From positions 1 to 64,000 of the forward strand of contig JAVBJT010000036.1 in the NCBI GenBank assembly GCA_031546845.1: DNA of 64,000 nt, read 5' to 3'. The DNA comes from Azoarcus sp031546845. Its GTDB lineage: Bacteria > Pseudomonadota > Gammaproteobacteria > Burkholderiales > Rhodocyclaceae. The position numbers and the translations under genes are program-made. Shown one piece after another: positions 46,411-54,276 of the stretch (its first letter is position 1; every line of letters starts with the position of its first letter). The notes beneath the pieces were generated by a model. That model had not been told where the DNA came from and made no database searches. It saw only the letters and a list, made by a program, of their open reading frames with translations.

Positions 46411-48867
46411 ATGATGATGAACGACGAAGCGATGCCGACAGTTCGTGAACTGACGCATTTCGATCGAAATTCCGGCAGCCGGTTCGAGCGCCTGATTTTC
46501 AACAACCGCTTGCTAATCATACTGGTCTGCGGGTTGATGACGGTGGCGCTCGGGTACCAGGCCCTGCATGTCACCTTGAACGCGGCGTTCGAGCGGATGC
46601 TTCCGCAGAACCAACCCTACATCAAGAACTTTCTCGACAATCGCAACGAGCTGAAAGGGCTTGGCAACGCCGTCCGGGTCGTGGTCGAAAACAAACAGGG
46701 CGACATCTTCGATCCCGCTTATCTGCAAACGCTGAAGCAGATCAACGACGAGTTGTTTCTGACGCCGGGCGTCAGCCGCGCGGGTGTCAAGTCGATCTGG
46801 ATGCCTGTGGTGCGCTGGAACGAGGTGACCGAGGAGGGCTTCACCGGCGGCCCCGTCATGCCCGACAACTACAGCGGTTCACAGCAGGATAACGATCAAT
46901 TACGGCAAAACATTGCACGCGCGCAGATCCTGGGCAGCCTGGTCGGCAACGATTACAAATCGAGCATGATCTTTCTGCCGCTGATGGACAAGGATTCGGC
47001 TACCGGGGCGGAACTCGACTACCACGCGTTCAGCAAGCGTCTCGAAGCGGTACGCGCCAAATATTCAAAAACCAAGGATGGCGCTGAAATCGACATCCAT
47101 ATCGTCGGTTTCGCGAAAGTCGTGGGCGATCTGCTCAGCGCGCTGAACAAAATGATTTTTTATTTTGCCGCGTCGGCGGTCATCGCGGGTTTGATCATCT
47201 ATGGCTGGACTCACTGCATCCGCAGCGCCTTACTCGTGCTGGCGTGCTCGGCGATCGCTGTTTTGTGGCAACTGGGCCTGATCACCTGGTTCGGCTACCA
47301 ACTCGATCCATACTCCATTCTGGTGCCGTTCCTGGTTTTCGCGATCGGCGTCTCGCACGGCGCGCAGAAAATGAACGGCATCATGCAGGACATCGGCCGT
47401 GGCGCGCACTGCCTGGTTGCCGCGCGTTACACCTTTCGTCGCCTGTTCGTCGCCGGCATGACGGCATTGGCGGCCGATGCGGTCGGTTTCGCGGTGCTGA
47501 TGATGATCGATATCCCATCGATCAAACAACTCGCGATTACCGCCAGCATTGGCGTGGCGTTGTTGGTCGTCACCAATCTTGTGCTGCTGCCGGTGTTGTT
47601 GTCCTATGTCGGCGTCAGCAAGCGCGCGGCGGCGCGCGCCCTGCGAGCCGACCAGAAACAGAACACCGGTCTGTGGCGCTTTCTCGAAATCTTTACCCGG
47701 CGCGGCTGGGCCGTTGGCATTGTGGCCTGGTCGCTAGGCGTGACCGTGGTTGGCTACGTGGTCAGCACTCACCTGAAAATCGGCGATCTGGATGCGGGGG
47801 CGCCGGAACTGCGCGCGAACTCACGCTACAACCTCGACAACGCCTACATCACGAGCAAATACGCGCTATCGAGCGACCAGTTCGCGGTGATCGTAAAAAC
47901 CAAACCGGAAGGTTGCCTGGAATACGCGACCTTGATGGAAACCGATCGGCTCGGATGGACGCTGCAACAAATTCCAGGCGTGCAAACGACCGTGTCGCTA
48001 CCGGATGCGATTCGTAAGATCACAGCCAGCAGTTTCGAAGGCAGCAGCAAGTGGCTGACGATTTCCCCCAACCAGGATGTGCTGAACTACGCCGCGCGCA
48101 CCGCCAGTACGAGCAACCCCGATCTGTTCAACAACGCATGCTCGATCATGCCGGTTGTCGCCTATCTGGCCGACCATAAGGCGGAAACGCTGGAACGCGT
48201 GGTTGCGGTCGCCGACCTGTTCGCGCGCGAGCATTCGACGCCCGATCGGCAGTTCCTGCTGGCGGCCGGCACCGCCGGCATCGAGGCGGCGACCAATATC
48301 GTGGTCAAGGAAGCGAACCGCATGATGCTGCTCTACGTTTATGCGGCGGTGATCGTGCTGTGTTTCATCACCTTTCGCAACTGGCGCGCGGTGATCGTTG
48401 CCGTCGTGCCGCTGGCGATCACCTCGATTCTGTGCGAGGCCCTGATGGTTGCGCTAGGCATGGGCGTCAAGGTGGCCACGCTCCCGGTAATCGCGCTCGG
48501 GGTAGGGATTGGCGTCGACTATGCGCTCTATTTGCTCAGCATACAGCTTGCGCAGCAGCGCGCAGGGGCAACGCTGCTGGAAGCTTACCAGCATGCATTG
48601 CATTTCACCGGCAAGGTTGTCGCTCTCGTTGGCGTCACGCTGGCGGTTGGTGTGATCACTTGGGCGTGGTCGCCGATCAAATTCCAGGCCGATATGGGTA
48701 TTCTGCTCACCTTCATGTTCGTCTGGAACATGATGGGCGCGCTGGTATTGATTCCCGCCTTATCCAATCTGCTCCTGAAAAATGTGGAGCCGACCGGGCA
48801 AACCAAGCCGCGTCCTATATCTGTCAGCACCCAGGTGAAACCGGTTTTGCAAGGCGAAACGGCGTAA
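46411..48867 (+). CDS. RND/MMPL-family transporter
   Basis: An 818-residue membrane protein with the RND-superfamily plan. It has one N-terminal membrane helix (about 30-50), a periplasmic domain, then a bundle of helices containing FAIGVSHGAQKMNGIMQDIGRG. After a second periplasmic domain a second bundle has the matching GVGIGVDYALYLLS. This is the hydrophobe/amphiphile exporter or MMPL-like type without partner subunits. It follows the YCF48 gene by 19 bases and is last of the set, suggesting export or envelope transport of the pathway substrate or its products. Confidence 0.9.
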   Translation: MMMNDEAMPTVRELTHFDRNSGSRFERLIFNNRLLIILVCGLMTVALGYQALHVTLNAAFERMLPQNQPYIKNFLDNRNELKGLGNAVRVVVENKQGDIFDPAYLQTLKQINDELFLTPGVSRAGVKSIWMPVVRWNEVTEEGFTGGPVMPDNYSGSQQDNDQLRQNIARAQILGSLVGNDYKSSMIFLPLMDKDSATGAELDYHAFSKRLEAVRAKYSKTKDGAEIDIHIVGFAKVVGDLLSALNKMIFYFAASAVIAGLIIYGWTHCIRSALLVLACSAIAVLWQLGLITWFGYQLDPYSILVPFLVFAIGVSHGAQKMNGIMQDIGRGAHCLVAARYTFRRLFVAGMTALAADAVGFAVLMMIDIPSIKQLAITASIGVALLVVTNLVLLPVLLSYVGVSKRAAARALRADQKQNTGLWRFLEIFTRRGWAVGIVAWSLGVTVVGYVVSTHLKIGDLDAGAPELRANSRYNLDNAYITSKYALSSDQFAVIVKTKPEGCLEYATLMETDRLGWTLQQIPGVQTTVSLPDAIRKITASSFEGSSKWLTISPNQDVLNYAARTASTSNPDLFNNACSIMPVVAYLADHKAETLERVVAVADLFAREHSTPDRQFLLAAGTAGIEAATNIVVKEANRMMLLYVYAAVIVLCFITFRNWRAVIVAVVPLAITSILCEALMVALGMGVKVATLPVIALGVGIGVDYALYLLSIQLAQQRAGATLLEAYQHALHFTGKVVALVGVTLAVGVITWAWSPIKFQADMGILLTFMFVWNMMGALVLIPALSNLLLKNVEPTGQTKPRPISVSTQVKPVLQGETA

Positions 48868-48879
48868 TCGACCCCGACC

Positions 48880-48910
48880 CCGCATTCAAGGGTGTTTACC
48901 TTGAATGCGG
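48880..48910. terminator. Bidirectional terminator between convergent genes
   Basis: CCGCATTCAAGG (48880-48891) and CCTTGAATGCGG (48899-48910) form a perfect 12-bp stem, and flanking CCGAC/GTCGG extends it past one mismatch. It lies between the RND gene (plus) and the MFS gene (minus). T tracts are weak. Confidence 0.7.
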
Positions 48911-48930
48911 AGTCGGGCGGTTATTTGGAA

Positions 48931-50163
48931 TCAGGCCTTCTGTGGTTCCGGCATCGCAACCGTTGGAGGATGTCGCTCAATTTCCGGCAGGAAGATCGTG
49001 ACGATACCGAGCAGTGGCAGAAACGAGCAGATGTGATAGATGTGCTCGATGCTCGTCGCATCCGCGAGATAGCCAAGCGCGCCCGCACCCAGGCCAGCGA
49101 CCCCGAACGCAAAGCCGAAAAAGAGCCCGGCGACGGTGCCAACCTTGCCCGGCATGAGTTCCTGCGCATACACCACGATCGCCGAGAAGGCCGAAGCGAT
49201 GATGAAGCCGATCACCACGGTGAGCACGCTCGTCCAGAACAGACTTGCATACGGCAGCGCGAGCGAGAACGGCGCGACGCCGAGGATCGAGAACCAGATC
49301 ACCCGCTTGCGGCCGATGCGATCGCCGATCGGGCCGCCGATCACGGTTCCGGCCGCCACGGAGAACAGGAAGAGGAACAGATGCAACTGCGCGCTCTGGA
49401 CCGAGAGCTGAAACTTGCTGATCAAGTAGAACGTGAGATAGCTCTGCAGGCCCGCCATATAGAAATGCTTGGAGAACACCAGTAGAAGCAGCACGCTGAC
49501 TGCGCCGATCACCCGGTTGCGCGGCAGCGTGACATGCACTGCACGCGGCTTGCCGCGCTGGGCCGCCTGGTGCGCCGCGTACCAGCGGCTGACCTGATAT
49601 AGCAGCGCTATGCCGACGAGCGCCGCGCCCGCGAACCATGCCACGCTGTGTTGGCCGAAGGGCACGATGATCGCCGCCGCAAGCAATGGTCCGAGCGAAC
49701 TGCCGAAATTGCCGCCAACCTGGAACAGCGACTGAGCGAGCCCATGCTGGCCGCCCGAGGCCATGCGCGCAACGCGCGAGGATTCCGGATGGAAGATCGA
49801 CGACCCGGTGCCGACGAGCGCGGCCGCGAATAGCAGCGAGGTGTAGCTTGTGGCGAAGGCAAGCAGCAACAGGCCCACGAGCGTGAAGCTCATGCCGACC
49901 GGGAGCGAATACGGCTTGTGGTGTTTGTCGGTATAGAGGCCGACCAGCGGCTGCAGCAGCGAAGCGGTGAGCTGGTAGGTCAGCGTGATCAGGCCGATCT
50001 GGCCAAAACTGAGGCCGAAGTTGGTCTTGAGCAGCGGATAGATCGCCAGGATCGTCGACTGCATCATGTCGTTGATCATGTGCGAAACGCTGATGGCGCC
50101 GATCACGCGATAGGCGGGGCCTTCGCGTTTGGCAGTGGGGGCGGTGCTGGTTGGGGTTTCCAT
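48931..50163 (-). CDS. MFS transporter, fosmidomycin-resistance (Fsr)-like
   Basis: A 410-residue major facilitator protein with about 12 hydrophobic segments. The N-terminal ISVSHMINDMMQSTILAIYP and FGLSFGQIGLITLTYQ, then GTGSSIFHPESSRVARMAS, are hallmark sequences of the Fsr-like subgroup. Such proteins export small toxic compounds. It is divergent from an AraC-type regulator gene with a 103-base gap, a usual arrangement for an efflux pump and its regulator. Confidence 0.9.
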   Translation of the reverse strand: METPTSTAPTAKREGPAYRVIGAISVSHMINDMMQSTILAIYPLLKTNFGLSFGQIGLITLTYQLTASLLQPLVGLYTDKHHKPYSLPVGMSFTLVGLLLLAFATSYTSLLFAAALVGTGSSIFHPESSRVARMASGGQHGLAQSLFQVGGNFGSSLGPLLAAAIIVPFGQHSVAWFAGAALVGIALLYQVSRWYAAHQAAQRGKPRAVHVTLPRNRVIGAVSVLLLLVFSKHFYMAGLQSYLTFYLISKFQLSVQSAQLHLFLFLFSVAAGTVIGGPIGDRIGRKRVIWFSILGVAPFSLALPYASLFWTSVLTVVIGFIIASAFSAIVVYAQELMPGKVGTVAGLFFGFAFGVAGLGAGALGYLADATSIEHIYHICSFLPLLGIVTIFLPEIERHPPTVAMPEPQKA

Positions 50164-50266
50164 GGCGCTTTATCGTCAGTGCTTGGGAAGAGGCGGGCGC
50201 TTCACTTTGTCTGGCCCGGGACGAATCCTAGGCTTAGAATTGGCACCCCTCTCTCGGGGATAGGTC

Positions 50267-51076
50267 ATGGATCGTCGCGAAACGGACAACATTCAAGAAA
50301 TGCCTTCCGGGGGCGATCACGACCGCCGGCCGGACCCGGTGACGGCCAAGGGTGTCGACTACGCACCCGGTTACGAATCGCCGATACACCGCCATCCGAC
50401 CGCCCAACTCGTCCATGCGACAAGCGGTGTAATGGTCGTAACGACATCCGCCGGGCAGTGGGTCGTGCCACCCTCGCGCGGCATCTGGGTTCCGGCGGGG
50501 ACGATGCACTCGATCCGCACAGTCGGGCCGGTACTGATGCGCTCGCTCTTCGTCTGGCCGGATGCGGCGCCCGATCTTCCGACACGCTGCGAAGTCGTAG
50601 CGATTTCGCCGCTGCTGCGCGAGCTGATTCTGGCAGCGGTCGACGTGAAATCCGGCTATTCACCTGATTCCCGCGACGGGCGCCTGATGCGGCTCCTGCT
50701 CGACGAACTTTCCGTGCTGCCGGTGCTGCCGCTCAAACTGCCGCAACCGCGCGATCCGAGGCTCGCAGCCGTCTGCAGGGGCATCAGCCGCACACCCGAC
50801 GACAACTCAACACTGGCAGACTGGGGCGAGCGCGTCGGCGCCGACCCGAAAACGCTCCAGCGGCTCTTCGCGCGCGAGACGGGCATGAGCTTTGGCCAGT
50901 GGCGCCAGCAGGCGCGCTTGCTCATCGGGCTTGAGCAACTGGCCGCGGGCGAGCGCGTCGTCGACGTGGCACTTAACCTCGGTTACAACAGCCCAAGTGC
51001 GTTTGCGAGCATGTTCAAGCGGCAGTTTGGAGAAACGCCGAGCAGGTTTTTTGATCGCCATGACAAGGATGACTAG
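50267..51076 (+). CDS. AraC-family regulator with cupin sensor domain
   Basis: A 269-residue protein with an N-terminal cupin-like part (SPIHRHPTAQLVHATSG, PPSRGIWVPAGTMHSI) and a C-terminal pair of helix-turn-helix units (TLADWGERVGADPKTLQRLFARETG; VVDVALNLGYNSPSAFASMFKRQFGETPSRFF), quoted in part. This subgroup usually controls an adjacent divergent MFS gene, which is the case here. It is the last chromosomal gene before the dif site. Confidence 0.9.
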   Translation: MDRRETDNIQEMPSGGDHDRRPDPVTAKGVDYAPGYESPIHRHPTAQLVHATSGVMVVTTSAGQWVVPPSRGIWVPAGTMHSIRTVGPVLMRSLFVWPDAAPDLPTRCEVVAISPLLRELILAAVDVKSGYSPDSRDGRLMRLLLDELSVLPVLPLKLPQPRDPRLAAVCRGISRTPDDNSTLADWGERVGADPKTLQRLFARETGMSFGQWRQQARLLIGLEQLAAGERVVDVALNLGYNSPSAFASMFKRQFGETPSRFFDRHDKDD

Positions 51077-51130
51077 GTTGCAGTCAGAGTCGGCAAAACA
51101 CAGCATAAGCATCTGTTCTCAGAAAACAAA

Positions 51131-51158
51131 AACCGCCATAATTGGTATTATGTTAAAT
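51131..51158. promoter_or_regulatory. dif-like Xer recombination site (left prophage junction)
   Basis: The 28-base site has the dif layout: an 11-base XerC arm AACCGCCATAA, the 6-base centre TTGGTA and an 11-base XerD arm TTATGTTAAAT. The XerD arm equals that of E. coli dif at all 11 positions; the XerC arm matches mainly at CATAA. It bounds the filamentous prophage on the left and is likely part of the functional chromosome dimer resolution site. Confidence 0.75.
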
Positions 51159-51280
51159 AACGTCAAGCGGTTCAAAAACACTCTGCAGACCGCTCTACAA
51201 GCAGCCACACAGAAATACAGCCACTTCCACCGCCTTATCCACGCCTAAGCCTTCTACGCGCCTGTGGCAGCATCCCAAGC

Positions 51281-51643
51281 ATGCCCGCCGCTAAACCACG
51301 CCCGGGAACGCTGACCGGGAATCAATCCATCGAGCTTGAAGACCTTCTCGGATCATCATGGGAAGGTTTCCGCCTCGCCGGCCGCACGGGCGACCAAGGT
51401 GTACTGCATCACGCATACTGGCGGCGTCCGTTCGATGCCGGTGAACTCCGGGCGCTGTTCTATCGCTGCCAACAAGTGACAGCGTTGGAATACCGAATCA
51501 GACAGTCAGAAAAAGAACTCGAACGGCTTTCGGAAGCGCTGCACGCCGCCGAACAGAAAACCGAGTTCTACCGCCGACAGCTTCGGCTTGAGTCAAAAAT
51601 GGGATTCATGCTCGACCGCATCGCCGCTCCCGAGACCCCCTGA
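51281..51643 (+). CDS. Prophage hypothetical protein with coiled coil
   Basis: A 120-residue protein with no family I recognise. The N-terminal half includes LLGSSWEGFRLAGR and HHAYWRRPFDAGELRALFYR; the C-terminal half (about 70-110) is a predicted coiled coil rich in Glu, Arg and Leu (RIRQSEKELERLSEALHAAEQ). It is at the left end of the prophage on the strand opposite to the structural genes, so a regulatory or accessory role is likely. Confidence 0.6.
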   Translation: MPAAKPRPGTLTGNQSIELEDLLGSSWEGFRLAGRTGDQGVLHHAYWRRPFDAGELRALFYRCQQVTALEYRIRQSEKELERLSEALHAAEQKTEFYRRQLRLESKMGFMLDRIAAPETP

Positions 51644-51822
51644 AACATCTCAAATTTCCGTGAAACAATCCGGCAGATGTTTTTCATAATGTGAAAAATT
51701 TTCGAGAAAAGTCTCACCCGTGAGACAAAGTCCGGGTGTTACATACGGACCCGGACTCAAACCCCCTACTCCGCGCTCTCATTTCAAAAAATCCGTGAAA
51801 CAGGTTTCGGACGCAAAAAGGC

Positions 51823-51833
51823 GTGACGGTCAC
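51823..51833. promoter_or_regulatory. GTGACNGTCAC palindrome, copy 1
   Basis: GTGACGGTCAC, first of seven copies of this 11-base palindrome in the prophage; located in the intergenic region. Confidence 0.55.
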
Positions 51834-52025
51834 ATTTAGTCGATGCGCCTGCCGTTACTGCGTAACGTCCGGTTCGGTCGGCGGTGCAGACTAGTTGGCC
51901 GTGGTCTTTAGCTTCGGCGTGCGGGGTTGATCGTCAGCCGTGCCACGCTGCTGGCGTGAATCGTGGGTGCAACCTGGCCGGCTGATGGTCTTCAGAAGGA
52001 AGGTTCGGGGCGTGACCGTGATTCC

Positions 52026-52036
52026 GTGACTGTCAC
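52026..52036. promoter_or_regulatory. GTGACNGTCAC palindrome, copy 2
   Basis: GTGACTGTCAC, just past the 3' end of the 158-residue protein gene. A half-site-like GTGACCGTGAT sits 14 bases before it at 52012-52022. Confidence 0.6.
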
Positions 52037-52058
52037 GCCGTTCAATCTTGCGGGCTGC

Positions 52059-52535
52059 TCACTCTTCCCCAACCAAATAAATGCGGGTGGCATCCTCAAT
52101 GGTGACACTGTAGGCCGCATTCCAACCGACACCATACAGCGGCTTAATTTCTTCGACATGCTGTGCAGAATCCTGAACCACATTCCAGTCTTCTACATTC
52201 GAACCCTTCTTCGGAGCGTAGATGTCAAGGTTTTCTGTTCCTTCAATGCACTTACTTCTTTTCTCATTAATTTTTTGTGATCGACCAACTAATTCTTTAG
52301 CAATTCTCTCAGCGTAAAAACTATATCCAAAATATATACATTGAGAGAACTCTTCAAGTAAAGAAGAGGTAGAAATAACCGAATAATCACTGCCACGCCA
52401 AACTAAATCATGCCCACGCATACGGCTTTTTCGCTTGCGTTGAGCCGGAGTCATTGCATTACCAGTCTTCGGGCGGCCTCTTTTACGCTGCAACTGCAAT
52501 TCGGCCGTAAAAACATCTGCGGTTTGCTTAGCCAT
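52059..52535 (-). CDS. Prophage protein with basic N-terminus, candidate DNA-binding regulator
   Basis: A 158-residue protein. The N-terminal segment KRGRPKTGNAMTPAQRKRKSR resembles the basic GRP-x-MTPAxRxR segments found in small plasmid and phage DNA-binding proteins. The remainder has no motif I recognise. Three GTGACNGTCAC palindromes lie 28-109 bases upstream of its start, as expected for an autoregulated gene. Function is inferred only; it could instead be an accessory protein under the control of another repressor. Confidence 0.55.
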   Translation of the reverse strand: MAKQTADVFTAELQLQRKRGRPKTGNAMTPAQRKRKSRMRGHDLVWRGSDYSVISTSSLLEEFSQCIYFGYSFYAERIAKELVGRSQKINEKRSKCIEGTENLDIYAPKKGSNVEDWNVVQDSAQHVEEIKPLYGVGWNAAYSVTIEDATRIYLVGEE

Positions 52536-52562
52536 TTCTCAATCCTCCATGGCTTTATTATA

Positions 52563-52644
52563 GTGACTGTCACTGTAAATGACCAATTGTATTTAGTGTG
52601 ACAGTCACTTAAAACAATAGAAAAATGCTATTCGTGACTGTCAC
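52563..52644. promoter_or_regulatory. Triple GTGACNGTCAC operator array (copies 3-5)
   Basis: GTGACTGTCAC at 52563-52573, GTGACAGTCAC at 52598-52608 and GTGACTGTCAC at 52634-52644. The copies start 35 and 36 bases apart. They lie upstream of the 158-residue protein gene and run into the end of the 75-residue protein gene. The even spacing suggests cooperative binding of a dimeric repressor over the promoter. Confidence 0.7.
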
Positions 52645-52855
52645 TGCCCAATGTCTTGGCGCAGCACTGGTCAAGAATCAAGCCTGAAAGCCCAGCAATA
52701 GACAGATTCAAAGCCTTGGAGCGATGTTCAAGCCAGGCGCGCGTACGAGGCTTGACGACGACAGGGAAGCGAATCGGAAGATCGGCGGATGTTTGGTCAA
52801 TCGAGACATCATTGGCGGCAAAAATAAGAACCCCATCAAGCGTCAGTATCTTCAT
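52628..52855 (-). CDS. Small prophage protein, possible ribbon-helix-helix type
   Basis: A 75-residue protein whose start overlaps the zot stop by ATGA, so translation is coupled. The middle PIRFPVVVKPRTRAWLEHRSKALNLSIAGLSGLIL, quoted here as a region, looks like a short beta-strand followed by two helices, as in ribbon-helix-helix DNA-binding proteins. A role in regulation is possible but unproven. Confidence 0.6.
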   Translation of the reverse strand: MKILTLDGVLIFAANDVSIDQTSADLPIRFPVVVKPRTRAWLEHRSKALNLSIAGLSGLILDQCCAKTLGSDSHE

Positions 52856-53943
52856 CTGACACCGCCATAACTTCCACTGTTTGCGATTAAACCGCCCTGG
52901 TGGAGTTCGGTCGTGCCAGCAGTGCGTACCCCCTCATCCTGGCGTTTCTCGGCCCACTGGCGGCTGTCCTGCCGCTCTCGCTGCTCCCAATCGATGAAAA
53001 ATCCGCGCTCAACGATTGTTTGGCACGTCGGCGCATCCACGTTCATCAGCGTAGCTTGCTGGCTGTAGCAAAGGCATTTCTCGGCCATCCTCACGCACGC
53101 GGCCGGATAAGGCGCCTCGACGGGCTTCGTGACCTCATCATAGCGCGGCGAAGTGTGCGGAAAACCCGCGATCCGGGGAGCCAGGCTTGCCACGTACTCC
53201 TCGCGCGTCATCGGCGGTTTCTCCGCTGGCCGGGAAAATCCGGCGTCGATCAAGCCGTTGCGCTCACGCGGCGGCTCGACAACTGACCCAGGTACCGCCG
53301 TAGGGGGTTCGACGGTCTTCAAGCGCGAGCCTGTACGCAAATAGACGAACGCGAGACAGAACGCGAGAACGGCGAGACACCCGAGCAAATACCAGACTTG
53401 CTTCGGCATGTGCACCTTGTGCGTGTGCACTTCCGCGCTCTTGTAGAGCTTGTACACGTCCTTGGGGAATTTCCAAACAGTCTTGCTCGAATCGGCGCGG
53501 CGGCGCTCGCAGTCGAGATGAACCTCGCCCCACTCGTGGATCGTCGCGCGTTGCATACCGAAAGTGCGCTGGACGTGGCGATGGATGCCGGCCAGACGGC
53601 GGACATTCTGGTCAATCAGCGCCGGGTGCTGAGTGATGAGGTAAATGTCGTAACCCTTGTGCCGGTGCGTCTCCAACTGCGCAACGTGCGCGGGTGGATC
53701 GCCCCGCCCTGCCCTCGGTCGAAAAATCCGTTGCGCCTCATCGATGACGATGATTGCCCCATCGGGCAGTTCAAACCAGCGTTGTGCCTGGCTTTCATCA
53801 ATCTCATTCCAGCCATCAATCGCAAGATCTGGAACGCCGCTAATGAAAACCGGGCGATTCTCTTTCGCGGCGCGGTCACGCAGATGCCAAAGCGTGTAGA
53901 GCGTCTTGCCGTTGCCCGGCAGCCCCGTAATCAGGTAAATCAT
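52852..53943 (-). CDS. zot: Zot-like (pI-type) phage assembly ATPase
   Basis: I chose the ATG at 53943 because it puts the Walker A motif (GLPGNGKT) at residues 7-14, as is usual, and overlaps the upstream stop by ATGA. The 363-residue product has Walker B (AIIVIDEAQRIFRPR) and the TQHP segment typical of Zot domains. A single membrane helix (VWYLLGCLAVLAFCLAFVYL, about 182-201) follows, then a periplasmic tail with four Cys residues. In inoviruses this protein sits in the inner membrane and drives extrusion of the phage. The toxin name comes from the Vibrio homologue and does not imply toxicity here. Confidence 0.92.
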   Translation of the reverse strand: MIYLITGLPGNGKTLYTLWHLRDRAAKENRPVFISGVPDLAIDGWNEIDESQAQRWFELPDGAIIVIDEAQRIFRPRAGRGDPPAHVAQLETHRHKGYDIYLITQHPALIDQNVRRLAGIHRHVQRTFGMQRATIHEWGEVHLDCERRRADSSKTVWKFPKDVYKLYKSAEVHTHKVHMPKQVWYLLGCLAVLAFCLAFVYLRTGSRLKTVEPPTAVPGSVVEPPRERNGLIDAGFSRPAEKPPMTREEYVASLAPRIAGFPHTSPRYDEVTKPVEAPYPAACVRMAEKCLCYSQQATLMNVDAPTCQTIVERGFFIDWEQRERQDSRQWAEKRQDEGVRTAGTTELHQGGLIANSGSYGGVR

Positions 53944-54275
53944 GACTGTAGCTTCGTCAGCGCGAGCTTTGACGCCTTGATCGTTGCGATAGACACGTAG
54001 CCCGATAGAACGATGTTGATCGCATCCCACACGCCGGCAGCGCCAAGAATGCCCATCGCATTGACCGCCATTCCACCGTATGAGATGGAACCCGCGCCGC
54101 TCATGGCGGATTGAACGCCTTCAACAATCTGGCCAGCCAAAACGCTCAAGCCAGCATAGACGACTACCGACAACCCGAGCGACGTGAGAATGACTGGAAT
54201 TCGCGTTGCAAAAAAAACCGTAAGACTACTGAGGATCATGCCGGCCAATGAGGCGGCAAAAATGGGCAAAGCCAT
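53940..54275 (-). CDS. DUF2523 family phage protein (pVI-like)
   Basis: The ATG at 54275 (MALPIFAASLAGMI) gives 111 residues, mostly hydrophobic, with about three membrane segments. Size, hydrophobicity and position directly before zot match the DUF2523/pVI-like minor coat proteins that cap the virion end together with pIII. The stop overlaps the zot start, and the start lies 1 base after the pIII-like stop. Confidence 0.8.
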   Translation of the reverse strand: MALPIFAASLAGMILSSLTVFFATRIPVILTSLGLSVVVYAGLSVLAGQIVEGVQSAMSGAGSISYGGMAVNAMGILGAAGVWDAINIVLSGYVSIATIKASKLALTKLQS

Positions 54276-54276
54276 A

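Larger units (their letters stand above)
51644..52058. other. Prophage intergenic region with hairpins (candidate origin/packaging signal)
   Basis: No gene is supported in these 415 bases. There are two perfect inverted repeats side by side: GTCTCAC-CC-GTGAGAC (51711-51726) and AGTCCGGGT / ACCCGGACT (51729-51737, 51749-51757). GTGACNGTCAC operators occur at 51823 and 52026. In filamentous phages the main intergenic region carries the replication origins and packaging hairpin, so this is the best candidate here. Confidence 0.5.
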
